Below are positions 34,360-46,785 of a stretch of 64,000 bases of DNA, piece by piece; the stretch's first letter is position 1, and every line of letters starts with the position of its first letter. Location of the stretch: assembly GCA_032622095.1 (NCBI GenBank), contig CP136063.1:143795950-143859949 (forward strand), in the 5' to 3' direction. A model generated the notes under the pieces. The model made no database searches and had not been told where the DNA came from. It saw nothing but the letters and a program-made list of their open reading frames with translations. Position numbers and translations under genes: made by a program. Source of the DNA: Siphonodentalium dalli (lineage: Eukaryota; Mollusca; Scaphopoda; Gadilida; Siphonodentaliidae).

Positions 34360-35261
34360 CAAATTATATCCGGACAATGACTCAATAAGCCAACTCACGA
34401 CTTTTCAGGTGTACGCTCTGTGACCAGCGCCATAAAGCGAGATAACGGATAAGAGTCATTTCAGAATCAAATAAGCACATTATGCACCTTTTTCACATTA
34501 CAGGTCAATTATGTGCGTATTTCCGCGAGGATATGTTGAAAAAAAAACACAAACGAATAAATATCGTGTTAATAATGTGACAAGCGAATTCAATTACTCT
34601 CGAAAATCAGTATGCAGTATTACAAGCAGTAATCATGGTGAGTCATGCGCAAGGTATTTACAAAAAAACTGCAATGGGTACTGATTATAAATCTAGTACC
34701 GGTATGTGGAATTGTGGATGAATTAATTTCCAAATATACGTCATAATAATTTGATGATAAAACCTAAAAGTTATAAATGCTATCCAGTCTCATGTACAGA
34801 AACACTCAAAAATAGTACATTAATTGGATTATAGTTTCCACTAAAACTAAAGAACCAATCTGAGCGAGACAAAATTTAAATCCGACTAACCTTTTGCATG
34901 TAACCTTTTGCATGTAGTGACGTAATATGAAATAAACAGAAAATATACACTTCTTGGGTGAATAAGGATATTACTTCTTTTGTGAAGCAAAACATTTGAA
35001 TTTCTTGATGGTTGTGAAAGCAGCAAGACAATAATGTGTGCTCCAAGGGTTACTTACAATGAATGGTTAGTGGCAACAATATTTATCGCTTGTTTTAGAC
35101 GCTATTCCGTGGTTTATTAGTCATGTATTAAAAATGGTAATGAAGCATCGTTGATTAACCTAAACAATACCAATGTGACGTCCGGCAAATGAACCAACAA
35201 TAATTTGCATAAATAACATAAATAAACTTATCTATTGAAATCATCCGATTTTGTATTGTTT

Positions 35262-35310
35262 AATTGATTGGTTGATTGATTGACTGGGGTTTAACGTCGT
35301 TTTGAGAACA
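35262..35310 (-). mobile_element. 3' end of a SINE (remnant)
   Basis: Tandem ATTGATTG followed by GGGGTTTAACGTCGTTTTGAG is, on the minus strand, a SINE-type 3' end: a CGTTAAACCCC phrase and then a (CAAT)n tail, as in the full element at 63655. The body is not recognisable. Confidence 0.5.
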
Positions 35311-36409
35311 GCAAACATGTAAAACCTGTATGAAATATATCAAGAAAATATAAATCAAGACTTCCACATATCGAAATATTTGGAGTAGCTGACAGCTTTG
35401 CCTCCTGGGTGATTGATAAGTTATTTATAACATCTGATGAATCTGGCGCGAGTATTAATTAATTTACCAAGTTGACAATCGGGTGGTTGAGTCACAATGT
35501 GATCCTCCGCCAAACGGACAGCTTCCTTTCACGCACATACATGGATGTCTTCCATCAAAGATGATACTTTCTCTTTTAACACCGTACTGGTATCGAACTT
35601 TCAACACTCAGGGTTGAATTTTAGTTTAAAAGAAAATGTGTTGACAAAGGCTTTTCAGATGTTCGACATGTTCTCGGTCAGATAAGTCGATAATAATATG
35701 TAAGTGCGAGGGGAAATACCCTTCAGTTATGCACAAACATGTCAATAAAGAAGAATATTAGCTACTTATGTGTATGATTGTAACACATTATATTCTGATA
35801 TGGAAGAATACGTATTTACCGATGGGAACAGATAATATACTGAGAGAATATACATAAGTATGTATATATATATATATACATATTCGAAAACTTTCAGTTA
35901 TTAAGATTCCATAAAAAATAATTTATTTAGTATAAACAATATTTGTTTTATTAATATCCCTCACGTATAACATACGCATCCAAAACAACAACACTATAAC
36001 ATAAAAAGTATTAATAATGATAATTTATTTTTAATTCATCGGACAATTTTATTTGGTTCATTTGATCGTCGCGCGCGACGCATGCAAAACATGTTTTATG
36101 GAGAACAGTTGTCTTTTTCCAAAATAGAATTTATCTGTTCTCTATCATAAAATGAAGATGTAAGTTTTCGAAAGTTACGGATTTGGTCAGATGACACGGA
36201 ATCGAGCGATATGACACATTGGAGGGCTCTGAGAAAACAGTTGGCCCAACCTGAGCCAATATTCGAAACAACAGCTGTGTTATCTAACACATTAAAATCA
36301 TTCTGATAAAATATCGTATGTGTGTCGGTATATTATGGGCAAATAGGTAGCTCTGACATATTTACACTGGTGGTGATACGGAACAATTTAGTGATACACA
36401 ACTCGTTGA

Positions 36410-36560
36410 TTTTTTTTATACAGAACTCGTGACCTAAAATTACTACAAAACTCGTTGTATTCACAACAGAACTCGTGAGCTACCACAAAACTCCTCGATT
36501 GTTACTATCACAACTCGTGAGCTACCACATAACTCGTCAGTTACAACAAAACTCCGCGTA
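36410..36560. repeat. AACTCGT repeat array
   Basis: About seven short units such as ACAAAACTCGTTG, CACAACTCGTGAGCTAC and AACTCGTCAGTTACAAC. They resemble the outer repeats of the foldback element at 12.9-16.45 kb (AAAACTCGTTAGTTAC). Probably a solo end of the same family. Confidence 0.6.
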
Positions 36561-37439
36561 ATAACGTGCCTAGGGCGGTTTCCATTGGGGGTATCCGTCA
36601 TCAAATTGTTCTACGTTTTCAACGTCGGGCCAACGTTAAAACAGGGGTCATCGTCGGACCCACCGTAGCCATGCTATTTGCGTGATGACAATTCCGGCCC
36701 AAAAAGTCGACTAGAAGTAGGGAAACATGCTAGTTGTATTATAGAAACGACAAAATTAGCACTAAATTAACAATGGTTTGAAATAGAACTATCAGAACAA
36801 GTTTGGTTTGAAATTTCCAACTGCTGTTGTTTTAGACATGAATTGTCCAAATGTTGAAAATTCCGATCAAAGTTGGGGTGCAACACCAAAAAAAAAAACC
36901 CACACACCGTATCGCCACGACCCTGTCGTCAGGTTTGAATGAGTTAGTATCAATAAGAACTTTGATGTTCATCTGGGCGAGGGGGGCAGCTGAAAAGTCT
37001 TGTCATTTGGATCCCCTCACCCAACAAAGACCATTTAACGACGCCCCTTGTGTTTGTCCACGTGCCAGCTTATCTTGAACATTCCTGCGGACCAAATGAG
37101 TTTCATTAGTTGTGGTATTTGAAGAACACTGTCGAATCACGAGCAATGTCAGAACCTATCTTTCCTACCCCTAGCATAAATAATCACTGGACCCATTTAA
37201 ACTGAGGATAAATATCCCCCGAGCCTTATTTAAGAAATATTATTTCTAGCGTTCGCAGCACAGCGTGAAATTATTGTCTTTGCGCTGCGATATGGGTTAA
37301 TGTGAATGCATGCACGCTAAGTCGTACAAGGCTGAGTGGCTTGTGAAGTGGTACTCACTCACTCGTTTATGTGGTGACGTAGTGCGGAATGTATTGTCAG
37401 TCTAGCAGAGCAAGCGTTCAAAACAAATCTATATAAATT

Positions 37440-39207
37440 GTTGAACTGAAAACCAAAATGGAGTGACGAATGAAGGCTTTAAAGGAAACTATTCTAAAAA
37501 ACGAACTGATTGATCAGAAATACAGATCCATGAGAGATAATTTGCTGTTCTATAATATCCCGGAAGCTGCGACTGGTGAGAATTGAAGACAGATTATTCT
37601 TGAATTATCTGCGAGAAAAAACTTGGAATTCAAAATGCCTCATCGGAAATTAAAATAGACCGGGCTCATCGTGTCGGAAAATTTGACGAAGGCACATCTG
37701 GAAAAAAATCCTAGACCCATTGTTGCCAAATTCAATTACTATCAGGATCGCGGTGAGATATTCAAGAGAAAATCAGCATTGGCAAAAAACGACTATGGAA
37801 TCTCAGAGCACTTCCCACCAGAGATGTTGGAGAAGCTAAAGAGCTTGCTTCCAATCTTCAAGTCTGCCAGAAAAGATAACAAGAAAGCAGTGCTTGTCAG
37901 AGATAAACTGTTTGTCGATGGAATTGAATATGTTAGATATGGGGATTGCATCTCATGGAACATAAATGGTGGTTTCGCTCAGAAAAGAAAGGATGCTGAT
38001 TTTTTGCAAATTATCGAGAAATATGATATTATATTTCTCTGTCATGTTAGAAATATTAAATCTAATTTTGAGATTTCTGGATATTATGTCCATATTGTCA
38101 ATATAACTGTTTGTTTGGTATTGTAATGATAACGAGAAATATATTACTCCATTTGTTCAAATTATCCAGGAGTCTGAGGTTGGGTACTTGATATGAAAAA
38201 TAGCAAAAATCACCTTGATGTCTCCAGAAAGATATATTATGTCATTGTATATTCCCCATGAAACTTCAGTATTCTATCGTAGAGACGATGTTGACTATGT
38301 TCATGATATGTTGTGACCTGAATAGTAGAACAGGTTTAATTTGTGACTTTTTAAAAAATAATCCACACATACCGATTGAAGCATCTGACATTGAGTTATG
38401 TGTTCAGAAAAGACGAAATAGGGACTCTGGTACAATTATTTTTTGGAACAAAATTGATTCAAGGTGTGCCATAACACAAGCTTACAAATATTAAATGGGC
38501 GAGTCTTTAATTCAGCAGGATCGCAATTCACATGTTTTACACACAACGGGTGCAGTGCAATTGACTATTATTTGTCAATGTATCGAGATTTCTCAAATAT
38601 TGTTGAATTTAATGTATTGTGTCCTAATGAATTCTATAACCACGCCACTCTGATATTTCCAAAGCCTGAATACCAGCAGCATAAAGGTAAAGGTAGTCCG
38701 GTTCTCATGAAATGGGATTCTGAAAAAGCTGAACTGATTTCCTCAGCTCTTCGTGGTAATTTGTTGGATCTCAATGGTCTGTTAGACAATTGTAACCATA
38801 GCCTAACATCCGAAAATGACCTTGTTACTCTTATGTCATCGTTTCATGAAAAACTTACTTAAATTGTGCGACCAATTTTAACTCTACCAATAAATGAAAA
38901 TAAATCAAAAATCAAACGGAAACGAGCCAATGAGTGGTTTGATGGGTCGTGTTCTATGGCACGTCTGATGTATAACTCGGCGAGAAATAGATAAAAGAGA
39001 CATCCTACGATAGAGAATCTCAATATACGTACAAAAAAACTAAACGGCGCTCCAAAAATAAGTTCAAAGTTAGATTTGGACAAGAAATTTTGAATATGGC
39101 CAATGAAAATCCGCGTAAATTCTGGAAGAAAATAAAGCAAATGAAGAACCCTCATAGGAGCTCTCCTAACATTGATATCGGGTCTTTTGAAACCCACTTT
39201 ATACTAT
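37440..39207 (+). pseudogene. LINE A, 5' half: ORF1 and endonuclease
   Basis: ORF1 remains at about 37480-37960: RSMRDNLLFYNIPE near 37530, then RPIVAKFNYYQDRGEIFKRK and YGISEHFPPEMLEKLKSLLP, the L1-type ORF1 RNA-binding (Transposase_22/RRM) pattern. ORF2 starts at once with an apurinic endonuclease: CISWNINGGFAQKRKDADFL (37947) and YDIIFL, then DLNSRTG (38321) and QILNGR...FTCFTHNGCSAIDYYL (38488-38570). The RT linker (ISSALRGNLLDLNGLL, FWKKIKQMKNP near 39120) ends at 39207 in the duplicated ATACTAT where the 9.2-kb element enters. Several stops and frame changes make it a pseudogene. ORF1 suggests L1/Tx1 relatives; the clade is not certain. Confidence 0.8.
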
Positions 39208-39530
39208 GGTCGTCGGAGGGTTAGACCCAGAAGAAATTGGTAAAGAAGCGGTTTTGATGTCATTCGACGCGGGAGAATCTCGTGTATAACATATCCAAAA
39301 CCCGCTAAAATCCGCTGTGGGGAAAATTCAGAATTCAAGATGGCGTCCAACATGGCCGCCAATAATAATGCAAATCGCAAATAAGTAGTTATTCACGAAA
39401 AGCCAAACGACAAAACGCCAATTCGGCACCAATATACATCATTGATTGAAATCAGTATGTTTTTGTGGGTATGAGTAGCCAATTACGATTCAAAGATGGC
39501 TACCAAAATGGCCACCGGATATTGTCGAAA
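39208..39530 (+). repeat. Left inverted end with AAGATGGC blocks
   Basis: Two blocks (about 39335-39360 and 39494-39520) of the AAGATGGCGGCC family lie 160 bp apart. The first 160 bp are the inverse of the right end. Confidence 0.75.
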
Positions 39531-41139
39531 TTTATGTTCTGCTCAGAGGAAAGCCGAAACAACACTTCGGTTGTGAGCTAACGATGTCAGACTCATTAAA
39601 CATGTTGTCAATACTATCTACTACCACAATCATTTCAGCACGTAATGTTCCAACGAACCAGTATCTACTGCAAGATCCAACATCATGTCCACTTATTACG
39701 AGGAACTATCTAGAAATTAATTAGAAAGAAATTAAAGTGTCAATATTTCAACTTATAACGACTATTCGGAACGCTTCCAGCAAATATATGGCCATCGGTG
39801 GTCTAATCCGGAAGCATCAAGCTGTAATGGGTCACCCAGTGATGGCGAAGCTGGAAAGGACAGGAAGGAAGAGCGAATTATCTGGGGTTTACTTAATGGG
39901 TGGGCAAGTTGGTTATCGGAGCTATGTAGTTTCAACGTAAAATTATTTTCTTCAATTTCAAGTGGAAAAATCAAAATTCCGCACGTACATTGTATACCCT
40001 TCACACTCCATGTGACAATTCCGTGTCACGCGACTGATGGGTATACATACATTCTAGTAAATATATATACGCATCGATATCTACTGCACATTGAGTTAAT
40101 TTCATCAAAGGTATGTAGACACAACGTATCTGAACGCATTGAGTATTCCGATCGATTTTAGCCTATTATTTATATGTTATGGGTAATTGCCTCCATATGT
40201 TCAGAATATTTAGTTATTATCCCATTGCCAACAATAAATTATACTTGAAAAAGTCATCATTGCCAACTAACCTCAATATTGATTATAACATTTGTTGTAG
40301 TTTTCGGCGCTTTTATGCATCTGTTATTCTTCCATGTATAGTTTGATGTACATGTAGCATGAATTGATGTAGCATGAATGTCCTGAGATAATACGCCGTT
40401 GTTACAAGCTCAATCCGCTTCCCACTTCTGTTGTAAAAAGGCGGGTATGGAGACAGGTATTTGCATCAATGGTATATATTGGCACCATCGTCCCAACTGT
40501 AAAATTTAGACCATTCTCTGTACTTCGATGTAGACGTTTCTGACACGCCAGTGTGCTATTACCATTACACTACCCGTAGGCGTAAACGTATAAACCATTA
40601 GCTTGATGAAGTGGTATGTCAAGGTTGTCATTGGATATAAATGTGAACAATGAACATGTTCTTTTCCGGATGCTAGACAATCAAACTGCCACATAAGGCT
40701 TTCATCCATGCTGATCAGAGCACGAAATATGTTCAAATTATTGACATGAAAACTATCTAATGCAGACGACGTACTCTAGGCCTACATCCAACGTAATTTC
40801 CTATTCACTTTTACTGTTTGTAAAGACGGTTTCGAGATTTGAAAAATCACGCTTGTCCAAGAAGACCTCCACATACTTACTGATTCGATGTGTAAACAAT
40901 GTATGGGGATAGTTTCCTCATACATATATGCATTGGCACAAGTAGGGCATAAGAATATCACCATTCACCGGTGAGTTGATATCATCATTATTACTTGTGA
41001 GCATACAATGCTCATTTATTTTTGCCTTAATTATGGTTCTACCACTGAGTTGTCAAATCCAACCGAAGTTCCTTGCTATGAAAGAACACCATCCATTGGC
41101 CTGAGACCCTCTCATTTTTCACCAAAAATATCCTTATAG
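39531..41139. other. Interior of 9.2-kb element, nothing recognised
   Basis: AT-rich with short frames only. No domain found in either strand. Confidence 0.5.
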
Positions 41140-44100
41140 TCAACAATGATTGGGGTTAACCAGGTATTTGATGGATCAGGGAATCAAACACAGCCACCAT
41201 TCTGTGATTCTCTCGATGATGCACACGAACTAAACGACGAAAATTATAATTTATATAACAGGACAACATGTACCTACCACTCTCCGAGTGAATTCAATTC
41301 TATACAAAAAAATTCAAATTTTTCATTAAAGCTCTTCCATATCAACTTATTGCTCATTGGTTATCATTTCAAGATCTCATAAACAGTATGACAGACGGCG
41401 TGGAATTTTTCGATATTCAAAATTCAAGATGTCAATTATGACCTAAACTGATATCACTCACTTTTAAACAAAACGAGAGCAGACGTTGATGATTGCCATG
41501 GTGGTGTTGGTCTCTATATCAAAGAAAGCCTTACATATACCATACGAGATGACCTTACAACATTTGTACCACATGTATTTGAATCGCTATTCATTGAGAT
41601 AAAAAGGGAAGGGGAAAAACCGTACATAGTGGGAGTTATATACAGACCAAATACCCCTCCCCGGGCAGATATAGATGAATTTAACTCAAAATTGCTTGAA
41701 CTAATGAAAACAATTAATAATGAACACAAACAAACTTACCTATTGGGGGACTTTAACATTGATCTCATGATCTCATGAAACACAATGAACATACAAAGAC
41801 TAACACATTCATCGAAAACTTATTTTCGCAAGGATTTGTACCGACTATTACCAAGCCAATTAGGGTAACAGAATATACAGCTACTACCATTGACCACATA
41901 AATGTGAAAGTGAGTCCAACTTCTCCAGTGGTATCATAGTAACAGACTTATCTGATCATTTTGTATTTTTAATTGTGAGTATGGCGAAAAAGTAAAATTG
42001 AGAGATAAGGAGTCGCTTAAAAGACGAATTTTTTCTTGTGAAAATTTGGGAAAATTTAAAACTTTACTTTCAAACTGCACATTTAACAGTATATATTTGA
42101 AAAATCCAAATGATGCTTATGGAAAATTCTCTGAATTAGTCCGAGCTGCATATGAAACCTCATTCCCCATAAAACTAATACAAGCGAAAAATAACAAAAC
42201 CAAGAAAAAATCCTTGGATGACCAGGGGCTTATTAATTTCATCAGAAAAGAAAAATAAAAACTCCTGAGAAAGAAAATCAATAATCACACAGCACTAAAT
42301 AAATCAAAGTACTCAAAGTACGCCAACATATTCCAACAAGTTAGAAGATTAAGTCAAAAACAATATTACGATGAAATAATAGAGGAAAACAAACAACATA
42401 TGAAAGGTACATGGAAAATAATGAATAAGGTACTTTTAAGAACAACAAAGAACGAGATTAGTAAAAGGTTTATAACCTCCGAAGGAAACGAACTATACAA
42501 CCCCCAAGATATAGCAGATGAGTTCAACTCTTATTTTTCCAATGTGGCAACTGAATTACTAAAAACTTGCGAATCAACCAAGCACTACCTCTTTTGATAA
42601 GTACCTGGGAGATCCTAATCCTGATTCATTGTTCTTTCACCCAACGGATGCACATGAACTCATGAACATCACCAATACTATGTTAAATAAAGTGAGCACA
42701 GACCATAATGGGTATTCGATGAAAACTATGAAATTTATTATGCCGGTACTCTCAGAACCGATGGCCCACATTTTAATCTTTGCCTTTGTCAGGGAATATT
42801 TCCAGATGAGATGAAAATAGCCAAGGTTATTCCGGTGTATAAATCTGGTGACAAAGCTAATGTAAAAAATTATAGACCAATTAGCCTGCTGCCCATATTT
42901 TCTAAACTTGTCGAGAAAATAGCGCGCAAACGACTATTGAGCTTTGTGGAAACTAAACATATATTATATGCACATCAGTATGGTTTTCGAAAAAATAGAT
43001 CTACATCTCAAACAATAATGAGACTAATGAACGCGATTGGCAATAGTAATGACAAAAAGACTAAAGATAGTACACTAGCCATGTTTTTAGATTTGTCCAA
43101 GGCATTTGATACGATAGACCACGACACGCTCTTTATAAAATTAGAACATTATGGAATTCGAGGAGTCACCAACAGATTATTTGAAAGCTACATTGAGAAT
43201 AGGAAACAGTATGTACATTATTGTGGAAAAAATTCAACGCCATCGATAATTAAAACAAGAGTGCCTCAGGGATCCATACTTGGACCTATTTTATTTTTAC
43301 TCTATGTGAACGATATGCCAAATTCTACACATGAGAACATGTTAGCAATTGCTGACGATACTACTGTTTATATCTCAGACAAAAATATAACTCAACTCAA
43401 TAACAAATCAAACAAAGCTTTACAGTCTATTCAAGAATGGTGTAGAGCTAATAAATTAATACTGAATACTTCTTAATCCAAATACATGATTTTTAACGCA
43501 GCAAAGAAATTCCATAACGCTGTTGATAAAAGCATTATTCTTAATGGAAACAAAATAGAACATGTTACTAACACATCTAAAAGTCCCACCTTTAAACTTT
43601 TAGGGATATTACTGGATGAAATGTTGACCTTTAAAGATCACATATACTACGTTAGTTCAAAACTACGGAAAACATACACAATAAATAAAGTCAAAAATTT
43701 TCTGCCACGATATGCACTAAGAAAAATATATCTTGCGCTGATAGAAAGTCACTTAACTTATGGTATAGAAATATGGGGGAATTCATCATACGCAAGTAAA
43801 CTCTTTAAAGTACAAAAGAGAGCGATTAGAATTATTGAAGGGGCCAAATATAATTCTCATACTGATCCACTGTTTAGCGCAACAAGAACGCTCAAACTAT
43901 ATGACATACACGTGCTTCGAACCACCCTCTTCATTTGTGACTGGAAACACGAGCTCATACCAACTTCCATGTCTGACTTTCTTGACAAGGATATTCGTGT
44001 TGGTGCTAGGAGGGCTTATGATATAGGTCACAAGAAACTGCGAGTAGATTTTACTTCAAAAATCCCACTGCGTCATTACCCCAGCCTACGGAACATACTC

Positions 44101-44229
44101 CCCAAAGAAATACGCGGAGAATTTCCTCGAAATGCATTCAAACGTAGACTAATAAACCATTTCCAAACCATGTATTGTCTGAACCCTAAATGTGATAACC
44201 CTTTTTGCTCCGACTGCAAAATGAAATAA
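41140..44229 (+). pseudogene. LINE B endonuclease-reverse transcriptase (CR1/Jockey-like)
   Basis: Broken by a few stops and shifts but easily followed. The N-terminus has CTYHSPSEFNSIQKNSNFSL (41269). The endonuclease shows GVGLYIKESLTYTIRDDL (41505), IVGVIYRPNT (41630), LLGDFNID (41744, followed by a duplicated GATCTCAT that causes a stop) and SGIIVTDLSDHF (41930). RT (42811-43476): KVIPVYKSGDKANVKNYRPI, QYGFRKNRSTSQT, FLDLSKAFDTIDH, RVPQGSILGPILFLLYVND and the active-site box ADDT (IADDTTVY), with WCRANKLILNTS before a TAA at 43474. The C-terminus (43486-44229) has FKLLGILLDEMLTFKDHI, LTYGIEIWG and RGEFPRNAFKRRLINHF, ending CDNPFCSDCK. The enzyme would copy LINE RNA at nicked target DNA. 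Few lesions suggest a moderately young copy. Confidence 0.85.
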
Positions 44230-44580
44230 TAAATACCTAACTACTCCCATAATTACAAAACCACTACATAAATTATATACCCCTTATAGAAACCACGGCG
44301 CCATTCAAAATCATTTGATCACTAAATCCCTTATTCTCTATTATATGCCTTGATCCATCATTCTTCAACAAAAATAAACAAATTACATCCACACATCTAT
44401 TCACCAACACAAATCCTACTTAATATTAACATAGTAAACAGAGAGGACTATATGAATATGTGCAGGGACTCGGGCTGGGTTTGACAATTCGGTGGTTATT
44501 GGCCTGGTTATTTATAACATGTATTCACTTATATTACACATGTGTATGTTTTATGTGTTATCCAATAAACAATTAGTTAG
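41140..44580 (+). mobile_element. LINE B, nearly full-length ORF2
   Basis: Carries endonuclease, reverse transcriptase and C-terminal region in order (next entry), then a 3' region with a CCAATAAACAATTAG end near 44560-44580 that may hold its polyadenylation signal. No ORF1 was recognised upstream. It lies inside the 9.2-kb element. Confidence 0.75.
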
Positions 44581-46421
44581 AGAAGAGATAAGTGTAAAGC
44601 CACTTTTCGTATATGTCGAAATGGGGAATCCATGGGCTACCTTTAGTTCCAGCTAGCACTAACAATGATGTCGAAAAATGTGCGGAAATTTATAGTCATT
44701 ATATTTAACTTTCTATGGAAACCATCCATCTAAAGAGTTTTTTTTCAGTGTATCTCAACCTAGTTATAAATCGGACATGTTCCTGTTTTTGGTAACATTC
44801 TTAAGAGGTTGGAGAATATGATTTTACATACATATTCCAGATTAAAACAATACTGTATTCAATAAGAGATATATATGCACGTAAAAAAAAAATTCGAAAA
44901 GGAATCAAAGAGCAAATATCCTATTTATGACTTATATCGTTGTCGGGGGCCATATTGGATGCCATCTCGGATCTTATAGTTTTCCCAAAGATGATTTTAT
45001 CCGATATCCGATAGGGTTTTCTGAAGTCAAAATTGCTCTCTGCTTACTTATTCTGAATCAACCTCTTTTGCGACTATCGCGACCGTGTACCGTAATTGTA
45101 CGAAATGATGGCCGAGCCCGAATAGTTAATATTTGCCAACCCGCGGGAAGCCACCACAAGATTGAAAATAAATAGTTTTGATGTATATATATACATAGAT
45201 TAGCCAACTATCAACTGCATCCACCAGTCACACCTTCCATTATATGACAAGCTGGGCAGAGTCTACCATTTTCGTTTTGGAAGCCATATTAGATAAAATT
45301 TATTATTTATTTTGGTCCATTTGAGATGGAATGTTCAAAAGTAAAGAAACCCTCAATCATTTTGTAGACAAGATCTGTTCATCCCTAAATATCAAATGTG
45401 ACCAGAACCCCAAAGCCGATTTTGGTTAAATTTCACACCGCATTCGTTAGAACTAATGAGTAAAGGACCGGAGTAAATTATGACCTAAACGATTACACAT
45501 GTCATTGCTGGAATAATCAGTTGACACGACAATTGAAAGAGTATACCCATTGTTCCCCAGTTCAGAGAGCAATAAGTGATAAAAATAAGTGATAGAAAAT
45601 AGTATTTTTCACATCGGGTGGCCATTTTTGCGGCCATTTTGGGTACAGATTTTTAAGTTTTCCCATAGAGCTACCATAATGGCATCATAAAGAGGTATAC
45701 ATTCGTATTTATTTTGTCAATTTTATTCATCAACCACTACTTATAATCGATTGAATGACAATCTGAGCAATATTCGCCATTTTCCATATTTTGACCGCCA
45801 TTTTGGCAGCTATTTTGAGACAAAGCGCCAATTTGGCTATCATTGAATTGGAATATTCATAGATAATGGTATGCCCAACTTACATTGTAGAGTTCTGTCC
45901 ATTTCTTGTTGATATATGACTGGAATCCCAAAGACGATTTTTGTGAAATTTTATACCACGTTCTGTAAAATCGAATTTTTGAGGTTGCGGATGAGTCTGG
46001 GACCCCATTTGTGGTATCTTTCATTGCTTCAATGCTGAATTAACATGAATAAGACTTATCAAAGGCGCCAGTCTGAACCATTATCCAACAACATGAACTG
46101 ATCTTTAAGATATTAGGCAAAAACATACAAAATTCTAGTTTAGGCCGCCATTTTGGCGGCCATCTGGGACGAGTTATTCCAGTTTTGCCATAAACAGGTG
46201 GCATAATATTTTACCTTCGCAAAAATGTATAATCGAATTAATCTCAGTCAGAGTCTCTTTTGACTAACGGCGGCCATGTTGGACGCCATCTTGGATCCTG
46301 GATTTTCCCCAAAGCGGATTTTGGATATGTTGTACCAGAGATTCTCCCGCGTTGAATGACACCAAAACCGCTTCTTTAACAATTTCTTCTGGGTCAACAC
46401 CATATTATGCGTGCCACGACC
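44581..46421. repeat. Right inner end of 9.2-kb element (GGCGGCCAT repeats)
   Basis: From about 44940, blocks such as GGGGGCCATATTGGATGCC, GGTGGCCATTTTTGCGGCC, GGCCGCCATTTTGGCGGCC and CGGCGGCCATGTTGGACGCC recur at about 44950, 45283, 45622, 45790, 46143 and 46271. The last 160 bp are the inverse of 39225-39365. 44581-44940 shows nothing further. Confidence 0.7.
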
Positions 46422-46635
46422 TAGTCCAAGTCTTCTTGTACTAAAACCAGCTAAGGTATTGGTATGGCGAGATGCTGGTGTTTAGTCCAAGCCCGCCTGC
46501 ATAGCATTCCCATGACACGACTTACGCCCAGGATCTGTGGCGGGAATTTGTGGTGTATTTTACTCGATTTACTTAACAAATGAATACATGATGCTATATA
46601 CATCGGAAAGAGTGACATCTTGTGGTCATAATATA

Positions 46636-46785
46636 CAGTTATCGCCCGCGATTGAGTGAGACACGGGGATTTGTCGCCCGCTCGAGACCTGGAATGTCAC
46701 CCGATGGCCGCCAGGCCCGAGGGTGACATTCCAGGTCGAGAGCGGCGACAAATCCCCATGTCTCACAAAACAAGGGTGATAACTG
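46636..46785. repeat. 150-bp palindrome
   Basis: CAGTTATCGCCCGCGATTG at 46636 against an inverse copy ending GGGTGATAACTG at 46785. Arms of about 65 bp surround a GATGGCCGCCAGGCCCGA centre. Stem phrase TGAGTGAGACACGGGGATT resembles the hairpin at 1997-2149. Nested inside the 2.0-kb transposon. Confidence 0.85.

Larger units (their letters stand above)
33531..37439. other. Noncoding with small repeats
   Basis: Holds a single AAGATGGCGGCC block (33627-33672), a hairpin (34273-34359), a SINE-type tail (35262-35310) and an AACTCGT repeat array (36410-36560), each listed separately. TA runs at 35866-35882. No gene found; a minus-strand frame at 36096-36290 has no domain. Confidence 0.5.
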
